A stretch of 45,758 nt of DNA from NCBI GenBank assembly GCA_029212905.1, contig JARGPB010000021.1, positions 1-45,758 on the forward strand, given 5' to 3'. Each line of letters opens with the position of its first letter. Positions within the stretch are counted from its first letter, which is position 1. Shown here one piece after another: positions 40,360 to 45,758 of the stretch. Both the position numbers and the translations under genes were made by a program. The notes under the pieces were generated by a model that saw nothing but the letters and a program-made list of their open reading frames with translations, was not told where the DNA came from and did not search any database. This stretch comes from Thalassovita sp. (GTDB lineage Bacteria > Pseudomonadota > Alphaproteobacteria > Rhodobacterales > Rhodobacteraceae).

Positions 40360-41577
40360 TCACTGTTTCTCTTCTTGTTTGGAGGTTCGGACAGCGCGCT
40401 TGGCGATCAGGCCTTGGGCCGCATCGCTATCAAACCCGAGCATTTCCAGAACCGTGCCAGAGTCCCAGCCACACGGAGCCGCAGGCGATCGACGGTCCAG
40501 CGTGTCGCCATTCACACGGACCGACGCACGAATTGAGGCTGTCCGGCCTTCAGTGGGGTGATCTTCATATGCGATCAGCCCGACCGATTTCAGATGCGGA
40601 TCTTCGGGCAGGGTTTCCAACGTGTGACAAGGCATCACCGCCAGGTCCGCCGCCCGCAGGATTTTTATCCATTCGTCAGAGGTTTTGTCCCTCAGTGGGG
40701 CGCCGCGAACCTCGAACCATTCGGTAACATTGTCAGCGCGGGCCGCGATCGAATTGAAACGAGGGTCATCCACCAGTTCTGACCGGCCCGTCGCCACCAG
40801 AAAGGCCCGGACTTGTGGGTCCGTGTTGATCGTGAAGGAAATGAAACCGTCTTTTGTCTGGACTGGTTTGTTATACGGGCTCAGCAAGCGCTGATCCCCT
40901 GCCGGCCCCACGGGGGGATCAAAGCTCTGCTGCGCCAGATGTTCCTGAAGGACAAAAGCCGCCATTGTTTCGAACATCGGCACCTCCAGGAAAGTCCCGC
41001 GGCCGGTGTTTTTCTGCTCTAACACGGCTGCCATGATCGCCCCGGACGCGATTTCGCCCACCACATGGTCGCAGACCAGCATCGGCACATATGCCGGGCG
41101 TCCATCGCGGGCCTGCATCAGGCCCGCCATGCCTGTCGCCCCCTGAACGACGCTGTCATAGGTCGGGAAACCGCCGTAGGGCCCGTCAGTCCCATAACCG
41201 GTGAGAAGGCAGTAAATTTTCTGGGGATGTGCGTCCTGAATGGACTGTGCATCCAGGCCCAGACGTTTCAGGGCCTGGGGGCGCATATTCGCCACGATCA
41301 CATCTGCCCACGCGATCAGGCGCTCAATGACGGGGCGCGCCTCTGGGTTCTTCAGGTCAAGGCAGATGTTCTTTTTGCCCCGGTTCAGATGCAGGTACGC
41401 CCCCGAATGCTGGCCCGTGGGCGACTGTCCCCCAAGACCTCGCATCAGATCGCGGCCGGGGCTTTCGACCTTGATGACCTGGGCGCCATATTGGGCCAGT
41501 CGCCATGTCGAAACGGGGCCCACGACGACGCTGGTCAGATCCAGGACCTTCAGATCACTGAGGGGCGAAAAACTCAT
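40360..41577 (-). CDS. Class III (CaiB/BaiF family) CoA-transferase
   Basis: 405-residue family III CoA-transferase, a distant paralogue of the one at 30454. DLTSVVVGPVSTWRLAQYGAQVIKVE is the N-terminal signature (core: GPVSTWRLAQYGAQVIKVE). YDSVVQGATGMAGLM carries the catalytic Asp and LNRGKKNICLDLK is typical. It overlaps the upstream hydratase-like gene by 4 bp and is followed at 1 bp by the SDR, so it is the second gene of the leftward operon. It probably activates the acid imported by the TRAP system. The succinyl-CoA:itaconate/mesaconate-type transferases are the closest thematic match because of the hydratase neighbour, but this is inference. Confidence 0.9.
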   Translation of the reverse strand: MSFSPLSDLKVLDLTSVVVGPVSTWRLAQYGAQVIKVESPGRDLMRGLGGQSPTGQHSGAYLHLNRGKKNICLDLKNPEARPVIERLIAWADVIVANMRPQALKRLGLDAQSIQDAHPQKIYCLLTGYGTDGPYGGFPTYDSVVQGATGMAGLMQARDGRPAYVPMLVCDHVVGEIASGAIMAAVLEQKNTGRGTFLEVPMFETMAAFVLQEHLAQQSFDPPVGPAGDQRLLSPYNKPVQTKDGFISFTINTDPQVRAFLVATGRSELVDDPRFNSIAARADNVTEWFEVRGAPLRDKTSDEWIKILRAADLAVMPCHTLETLPEDPHLKSVGLIAYEDHPTEGRTASIRASVRVNGDTLDRRSPAAPCGWDSGTVLEMLGFDSDAAQGLIAKRAVRTSKQEEKQ

Positions 41578-42416
41578 TTGCAGGTAATCTCCATAGAAGC
41601 GGCAAGGATATTGGATTCATCATAAATGCGTGCACTCCAGCCCTGGCCTGAACGATCCAGCGCAATCGTCATCTTCCGATTGGAATAGAGCGGCGCGACA
41701 TGGCGTGTGGAAATGGCGATGGGATCGGCACCTAGATCCACCCGCACGGTTTCCGTGACCAACAAGGTCGCAAGGCCACCGTTCACAACCAGATCGGGCA
41801 GGCCCTCTATGTCGCGGGCATAGGCACGATCCAGGTGGATCTTGTGGGAATTGAACCCAAGCGCAGAATATTGGAACAAAAGCGTATCATCCGGGGTGAT
41901 GACCTTTGTGAATTCCGCGTCGATAACGGCCGCCTCGGGGGGATTTGACGCGGGGGGCTTTGACGCCTGGCCCGACGCCGCCGCCAACATCAGGTAGGTC
42001 TGCGTTTCCTGAATGGATGCGGGGCCATCGACTTCTGCCAGCGTGCTCTCGATATCTACGACAGCGATCCGACCGGCAGGGGTGTCCTTTTCTTTTAACT
42101 TCGCAATCCGGCTTGACCTGCGGATGTCCGAACCGATCCGCAAGGACCCCTGGCATTCAATGCGCCGGCCGCCCAGCAACAGACGCGGCAGCCCAAGGTC
42201 CGGCAACGGAACGCCAAACCCCGGAAACCCGTCGGACCGCAGCTCCGAGCGTCGCGTTGCTCCGCCCAACAGGAAAAAATGCCATCCGAAGGGCAGGGGG
42301 GCGCCTTCGCAAAGGGTCGCGTCCTCAAGGTCGAGCATCGCAGCAATCCGTCTGGTTTGCGCGGCGCTACAAACATCGGCGCGCTCTTGGTGAGCGCCCT
42401 GAATGGACGTGTTCAT
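41574..42416 (-). CDS. FAS1-like dehydratase / mesaconyl-C4-CoA (itaconyl-CoA) hydratase-like protein
   Basis: 280-residue double hot-dog protein. Residues 1-120 resemble the FAS1-like dehydratase (MaoC N-terminal) domain (PLPFGWHFFLLGG … GGRRIECQGSLRIGSDIRR). Residues about 165-270 resemble the second hot-dog domain of mesaconyl-C4-CoA hydratases (TPDDTLLFQYSALGFNSHKIHLDR, core LLFQYSALGFNSHKIHLDR). Relatives have N-H-I-H and VVHGP in this region; here NSHKIHLD is kept but VVHGP is VVNGG. It is first gene of the leftward operon and overlaps the CoA-transferase gene by 4 bp. It would hydrate an unsaturated acyl-CoA. A citramalyl/malyl-CoA lyase, usual partner in itaconate or mesaconate breakdown, is not found in the window. 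Confidence 0.75.
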   Translation of the reverse strand: MNTSIQGAHQERADVCSAAQTRRIAAMLDLEDATLCEGAPLPFGWHFFLLGGATRRSELRSDGFPGFGVPLPDLGLPRLLLGGRRIECQGSLRIGSDIRRSSRIAKLKEKDTPAGRIAVVDIESTLAEVDGPASIQETQTYLMLAAASGQASKPPASNPPEAAVIDAEFTKVITPDDTLLFQYSALGFNSHKIHLDRAYARDIEGLPDLVVNGGLATLLVTETVRVDLGADPIAISTRHVAPLYSNRKMTIALDRSGQGWSARIYDESNILAASMEITCK

Positions 42417-42525
42417 GTAAGAATCCTCCCTGAACTTTTAGTAGCAAATATAAATATATTTTTTCAAGTACGAATTTGAAGTTGGTTCGCAAACTCTTAA
42501 ATCTGCATAGGATTAACTAAATAAA

Positions 42526-42542
42526 GGATTTTATTGAAATCC
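42526..42542. promoter_or_regulatory. Inverted repeat in the hydratase / VOC divergent promoter
   Basis: GGATTT (42526-42531) and AAATCC (42537-42542) are a perfect 6-bp inverted repeat with a 5-nt spacer in the AT-rich 344-bp gap 42417-42760. It is a plausible operator for the IclR regulator encoded at 43320. Shorter repeats such as AGTT-N8-AACT lie nearby. No gene is seen in the gap. Confidence 0.35.
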
Positions 42543-42586
42543 ATCCTCCAAGTCGCCATCGCTCTACTTAAAATAACCTATTTTGC

Positions 42587-42617
42587 TTGACAATGTATCT
42601 GTCCATGTATGAATAAT
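42587..42617 (+). promoter_or_regulatory. Candidate sigma-70 promoter for the VOC gene
   Basis: TTGACA (42587-42592) is a perfect -35 box; AATAAT (42612-42617) matches 5 of 6 of TATAAT with a rather long 19-bp spacing. It points to the VOC gene, 144 bp downstream. Confidence 0.4.
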
Positions 42618-42693
42618 TTGGCCGCGAGACGCGCTACTCTTGGTATGGCACTCGTTTGGGAGGGCATCGTGACTTCGAAGCCGAAGCACATTC

Positions 42694-42710
42694 GGACGGC
42701 ATCGCCGTCC
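42694..42710 (+). other. Leader hairpin upstream of the VOC gene
   Basis: GGACGGC (42694-42700) and GCCGTCC (42704-42710) form a perfect 7-bp stem with an ATC loop, followed by CGACTTTT. It may be a weak attenuator in the VOC leader. Confidence 0.35.
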
Positions 42711-42760
42711 CGACTTTTCATGCGACTGGCGGGCCGAGCTTTTAAAATCTGAGGAAAGCC

Positions 42761-43168
42761 ATGAAAATCGAACTGCACCACATCAATATCTGCTCCAAAG
42801 ACGTGCCGGAGCTGGATAGCTTCTACCGGAATGTTTTTGGCTTCGGCGGTATCGACGACGACGAACATCACCAGGACACGACCCAGGGATATGACGGTGG
42901 CGTCGCATTCCTTACGGACGGGCATGCTGAATTCCACCTTGCGACAACCGATCTTGGCGTGGGGCACCGGACCGGTCATGCTGTCAACCCTCTGGAACGT
43001 GGCCACATTGCATTCCGGACCGATGACATCGAAGCGTTCAAGGATCGACTGAACGAGCTGGGTGTCCCGTTTTCCGACTATGGAACATGGGCGATGGCGG
43101 GCTGGTATCAGGTCTTTTTCCAAGACCCATCGGGCACGATTATCGAGGTGCATCAAATCGGTTGCTAA
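42761..43168 (+). CDS. VOC-family (glyoxalase/bleomycin resistance/dioxygenase fold) protein
   Basis: 135-residue single VOC module with two beta-alpha-beta-beta-beta units. HHINICSKDVPELDSFYRNVFGF is the first (core: NICSKDVPELDSFYRNVFGF). GHIAFRTDDIEAFKDRLNELG and FFQDPSGTIIEVHQ are the second, with candidate metal ligands His6 or His7, His in RGHIAF and Glu in IIEVHQ. GAGGAAAG precedes the ATG. It lies divergent to the hydratase/CoA-transferase/TRAP operon and upstream of the second IclR gene. VOC proteins include epimerases, isomerases and extradiol dioxygenases. An acyl-CoA epimerase (methylmalonyl-CoA epimerase-like) would fit the CoA-ester setting, but the sequence does not prove it. 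Confidence 0.8.
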   Translation: MKIELHHINICSKDVPELDSFYRNVFGFGGIDDDEHHQDTTQGYDGGVAFLTDGHAEFHLATTDLGVGHRTGHAVNPLERGHIAFRTDDIEAFKDRLNELGVPFSDYGTWAMAGWYQVFFQDPSGTIIEVHQIGC

Positions 43169-43181
43169 CCAATGATAACTG

Positions 43182-43210
43182 GCCCACCAGCACGAAGTGT
43201 CCTGGTGGGC
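43182..43210 (+). terminator. Hairpin terminator after the VOC gene
   Basis: GCCCACCAG (43182-43190) and CTGGTGGGC (43202-43210) form a perfect 9-bp stem with an 11-nt loop, 13 bp beyond the VOC stop. A T run is absent. Confidence 0.5.
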
Positions 43211-43319
43211 GGCCGCTCTCTTAACTGTTCATAGGGGCATACTCTAATTGCAACTAAATGGAAAAAAAGCAAAAATCGCTGGTTAGGACTGTGGTTGAAT
43301 ACGGAGGTTAAGGTCGAGA

Positions 43320-44129
43320 ATGAGCAAACAAGATCGTGTTTCGGATAACAGCATTACAGGAGACGGGGTAAAATCGGACGGTAAACAGACAAGTTATTCT
43401 GCGCCGGCTCTTGAAAAGGGGCTGGATATTCTGGAAGCGCTTTGCCACAGCAGCGACGGCCTATCCCCGAAAGAAATCGCAGCACAGCTGGGGCGTAGCA
43501 CGAGCGAGCTCTACCGGATGGTGAACTGTCTCGAGCGCAGAAAATACATTTCCCACCAGGGTGATAAATACGCGATCACGACCAAGTTGTTTCAGCTGTC
43601 GCGCATTCATCCGCCGACGGACAGGCTCGTCACGGCCGCTTTACCCATCATGCAGGAACTGGCGCATGCCGTGGGATATTCTTGTGATTTGCGTGTCTAC
43701 AACATGGGCTCTCAGACGGTCATAGCCTCAATCAATACGCCAAGCGGCATTGGTTTCAACGTGCGCACCGGCGCGGAAATCGCCGTTGCACCATCGGCTT
43801 CGGGGCGTGTGTTGGTCGGGTTCCAAAATGCCGAGACGACCGAACTGCGTATCGAGGAAAGCCTTGGGGATTTGTCGATTTCAGAGGTCAAAGCCTTTCG
43901 AAAGGAACTGCACGAAGTCACTGTTAAGGGTTTTTCCGCCATAAGCAGCCGACAGTACGAAGGCGTTTATGCCATTTCGTTTCCGATCCTCGACATGGAA
44001 CGGCATGCCATCGCAGCCCTGACAGTGCCAATGGTACCGCGCGTTGACAATATGCCGGCCGCGACCCGCAACGACGTTGAGGAAAAGCTCCGGGCCAGCG
44101 CCACTCGAATAAATGAAATGATCACCTAA
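43320..44129 (+). CDS. IclR-family transcriptional regulator, second
   Basis: 269-residue IclR protein. After a polar lead of about 27 residues comes the winged helix-turn-helix (SAPALEKGLDILEALCH … LSPKEIAAQLGRSTSELYRMV) to about residue 90, then the effector domain with TGAEIAVAPSASGRVLVGF and SSRQYEGVYAISFPI. GGAGGTTAAGG precedes the ATG. It lies between VOC and 3-hydroxyacyl-CoA dehydrogenase genes. It is the likely regulator of the divergent operon at 36265-42416 and of its own neighbours. It differs clearly from the IclR protein at 381-1193, so each catabolic block has its own regulator. Confidence 0.9.
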   Translation: MSKQDRVSDNSITGDGVKSDGKQTSYSAPALEKGLDILEALCHSSDGLSPKEIAAQLGRSTSELYRMVNCLERRKYISHQGDKYAITTKLFQLSRIHPPTDRLVTAALPIMQELAHAVGYSCDLRVYNMGSQTVIASINTPSGIGFNVRTGAEIAVAPSASGRVLVGFQNAETTELRIEESLGDLSISEVKAFRKELHEVTVKGFSAISSRQYEGVYAISFPILDMERHAIAALTVPMVPRVDNMPAATRNDVEEKLRASATRINEMIT

Positions 44130-44198
44130 GCTTGACGCATAGGCTACAGACAACAGACCGCTTTCGGCTGAGAGCGGCAGAACGCAAGGGCTAAACGC

Positions 44199-45503
44199 AT
44201 GCCGAATCCGATTGAATGGACCGCCAAGCAGAAAGAGGCGGCGTTGAAAGCTATTCACATCGCCGAGACCAAAGCCCGCTTTGGCAGCGCGACTGAGGCC
44301 CAGCAACCAGCGCCCATCACAAAGATTGGCGTCATTGGCGGCGGCACGATGGGGGCTGGCATCGCTGTGGGAATGCTGAATTCAGGGCTTTCGGTTCATA
44401 TGATTGAGAGGGACGCCCCCGCGGTCGACGCAGGCAAAGCCAGAGTTCTGGATACCCTGAAACGCGACCGCGCCTCCGGCCGGATTGACAAAGCCGAATA
44501 TGCAGCCCGAGAGAGCGCGTTCAAAGCAAGCGCGCAATATAGTGATCTCACGGATGTCGATTTGGTTGTCGAAGCCGTTTACGAGGATATTGATGTCAAA
44601 CGTGACGTGTTCCGGCAAGTCTCTGAGGCTTGCGGTGACGACGTCATCTTAGCCACGAACACTTCGTATCTGAATCCCGAGTTGATTTTCAAAGACGTTC
44701 CGGCCCCCCAGAGATGTATCGGGCTGCACTTTTTCAGCCCCGCCAACATTATGAAACTTGTGGAGATCATACCCACCAAAACGACGGCCAAAGATGTTCT
44801 CTCTACTGCGTTTTCCCTGACTCGGACATGCAAGAAAGTACCCGTGCAAGCTGGCATTTGCGACGGGTTCATCGGCAACCGGATTTTGAAGGCTATGCGC
44901 ACACAGGCCGAACGCGTTCTGCTTTTCGGGGCTACGCCGCAAAGCGTGGATGCCGCGCTTAAGGAATTTGGTATGAAAATGGGCCCCTTTGAGGTTCAGG
45001 ATCTCGCAGGTTTGGATATCGCGGCGTATCAACGAAAGGCGGCACGAGATCGGGGAGAAAAGGTCTTCTCGCCTGTGTCGGACCACCTGGTAGATCAGGG
45101 CAGGTTTGGGCGTAAGACTGGCGCGGGGTGGTATGATTATGCTGGAACCGAGCAGGTTTTCGACACACCAGAACCCGTCAAAATCGCCTTGGGCGCGGCC
45201 CGCCAAGAGGCGAAGGTGGAGCCGATCCTCTGGACCAACGCAATGATTGTCGAGGTTGTCGTATTTGCAATGCTCGATGAGGCTGCGCAAATTCTTGATG
45301 AGGGCATTGCACAAGACCCAAGTGACATCGACCTGGTTGAAATTTACGGCTATGGCTTCCCTAAGGATCGGGGCGGTTTGGCTTGGTTTGGCTCTGCTTA
45401 CGGGCTATCAAAAATCGTCGAGCGACTGGAGCATTACAACAAGCTCAACGTTTCCGAAGCCCCCTCAAATGCCCTGCGCAACTGGGCTCAGGCAGACGCC
45501 TGA
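44199..45503 (+). CDS. 3-hydroxyacyl-CoA dehydrogenase (without hydratase domain)
   Basis: 434-residue NAD-dependent dehydrogenase. The Rossmann motif GVIGGGTMGAGIAVGML lies at about 45-60, ATNTSYL and GLHFFSPANIMKLVEIIP follow, and GICDGFIGNRILK begins the first C-terminal domain. A second C-terminal domain starts near residue 340 and ends with YGYGFPKDRGGLAWFG. It corresponds to residues about 285-685 of the fused enzyme at 24227 but lacks the crotonase half; a 40-residue lead replaces it. It is probably co-regulated with the IclR gene 69 bp upstream. It would oxidise a 3-hydroxyacyl-CoA formed by the hydratase-like protein at 41574. Substrate unknown. Confidence 0.9.
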   Translation: MPNPIEWTAKQKEAALKAIHIAETKARFGSATEAQQPAPITKIGVIGGGTMGAGIAVGMLNSGLSVHMIERDAPAVDAGKARVLDTLKRDRASGRIDKAEYAARESAFKASAQYSDLTDVDLVVEAVYEDIDVKRDVFRQVSEACGDDVILATNTSYLNPELIFKDVPAPQRCIGLHFFSPANIMKLVEIIPTKTTAKDVLSTAFSLTRTCKKVPVQAGICDGFIGNRILKAMRTQAERVLLFGATPQSVDAALKEFGMKMGPFEVQDLAGLDIAAYQRKAARDRGEKVFSPVSDHLVDQGRFGRKTGAGWYDYAGTEQVFDTPEPVKIALGAARQEAKVEPILWTNAMIVEVVVFAMLDEAAQILDEGIAQDPSDIDLVEIYGYGFPKDRGGLAWFGSAYGLSKIVERLEHYNKLNVSEAPSNALRNWAQADA

Positions 45504-45536
45504 TCGGTGGTGCTTCGGAAAAAAACATAAAAGAAA

Positions 45537-45758
45537 TGGATCTGTCGCGGTTTGATGTGGCTCCTTTGATAGCATTTACTGCAACAAAGGAGGCTGACAG
45601 TGGCACATGAAAGAACGGACGAATTCCGCAAGGACGCGGTGCGCATAGCGCTGACGAGTGGGCCGACGATCTGGGCGTCTGCATGTCGACGCTAAATCTG
45701 GAGCTGCCGCGGTTTTGTGCTGCCCCGGGTGCTCGTTTAAGCCACCTTGCGTTCGAAG
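45537..45758 (+). pseudogene. Decayed IS3-family element, left end and truncated orfA
   Basis: From GTG at 45600 the frame reads VAHERTDEFRKDAVRIALTSG, the N terminus of a common Rhodobacterales IS3 orfA, then breaks at about 45661. The expected continuation ADDLGVCMSTLN appears in another frame from 45662, so some 17-19 bp are lost at the junction. The frame then runs into unrelated residues. TGGATCTGTCGCGGTTT at 45537 and TGGAGCTGCCGCGGTTTT at 45699 are related, as if an IS end were present twice. The element is inactive and is cut by the window edge. Confidence 0.75.

Overview
The window looks like a catabolic accessory region of an alphaproteobacterium, most likely a Rhodobacterales (Roseobacter-type) chromosome or megaplasmid. 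The reasons are the high-GC coding style, one TAXI-TRAP and one DctPQM TRAP transporter, many CoA-dependent degradation enzymes, and a right-end IS3 orfA remnant of a type common in Rhodobacteraceae. No rRNA, tRNA, CRISPR array or phage gene was seen. Both ends of the window are decayed IS3-family remnants (1-246 and about 45537-45758), so the block sits between old insertion-sequence scars. All functional calls rest on reading sequence motifs; no database search was run.

Region A (381-14801) is an aromatic-acid module. An IclR regulator and a hydroxybenzoyl-CoA-type thioesterase are transcribed leftwards. Divergently run an FAD aromatic acyl-CoA hydroxylase, a benzoate-CoA-ligase-type synthetase, a TAXI-TRAP transporter (receptor plus fused membrane protein), fumarylpyruvate hydrolase, a universal stress protein, GST-type maleylpyruvate isomerase, gentisate 1,2-dioxygenase and a divergent MDMPI/DinB-fold protein. 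A second unit holds a salicylaldehyde-dehydrogenase-like ALDH and a Tat-signal GMC oxidoreductase. Together they can be read as aryl alcohol -> aldehyde -> hydroxybenzoate -> CoA ester -> gentisyl-CoA -> gentisate -> maleylpyruvate -> fumarylpyruvate -> pyruvate + fumarate. The substrate could be salicylate or, by an NIH-shift hydroxylation, 4-hydroxybenzoate. A related 24-bp candidate operator lies in front of both units.

Region B (15573-36100) is the most unusual part. It encodes a sugar-type ABC importer, an acyl-CoA dehydrogenase, a Zn-alcohol dehydrogenase, a 3-oxoadipyl-CoA thiolase, a fused enoyl-CoA hydratase/3-hydroxyacyl-CoA dehydrogenase, an ALDH, an FMN-dependent luciferase-like monooxygenase resembling type II Baeyer-Villiger enzymes, two flavin reductases, a RibB, a class III CoA-transferase, an AcoR-like regulator lacking the GAFTGA loop, an SDR, and a stand-alone riboflavin kinase without an FAD-synthetase domain. 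Five intergenic regions of this block carry the same 16-bp palindromic pattern TGTC-N8-GACA (one with a mismatch). This suggests one regulon that couples uptake, oxygenation, beta-oxidation to 3-oxoadipyl-CoA, and its own FMN supply. My working hypothesis is degradation of an alicyclic alcohol or ketone.

Region C (36265-45503) is a third catabolic unit. A leftward operon has a mesaconyl/itaconyl-CoA-hydratase-like protein, a class III CoA-transferase, an SDR and a DctP-DctQ-DctM TRAP transporter of the 2-oxoacid/mannitol/chloroaromatic type. Rightward run a VOC-family protein, a second IclR regulator and a 3-hydroxyacyl-CoA dehydrogenase. Its substrate is not evident; an organic acid handled as a CoA thioester is the best guess.
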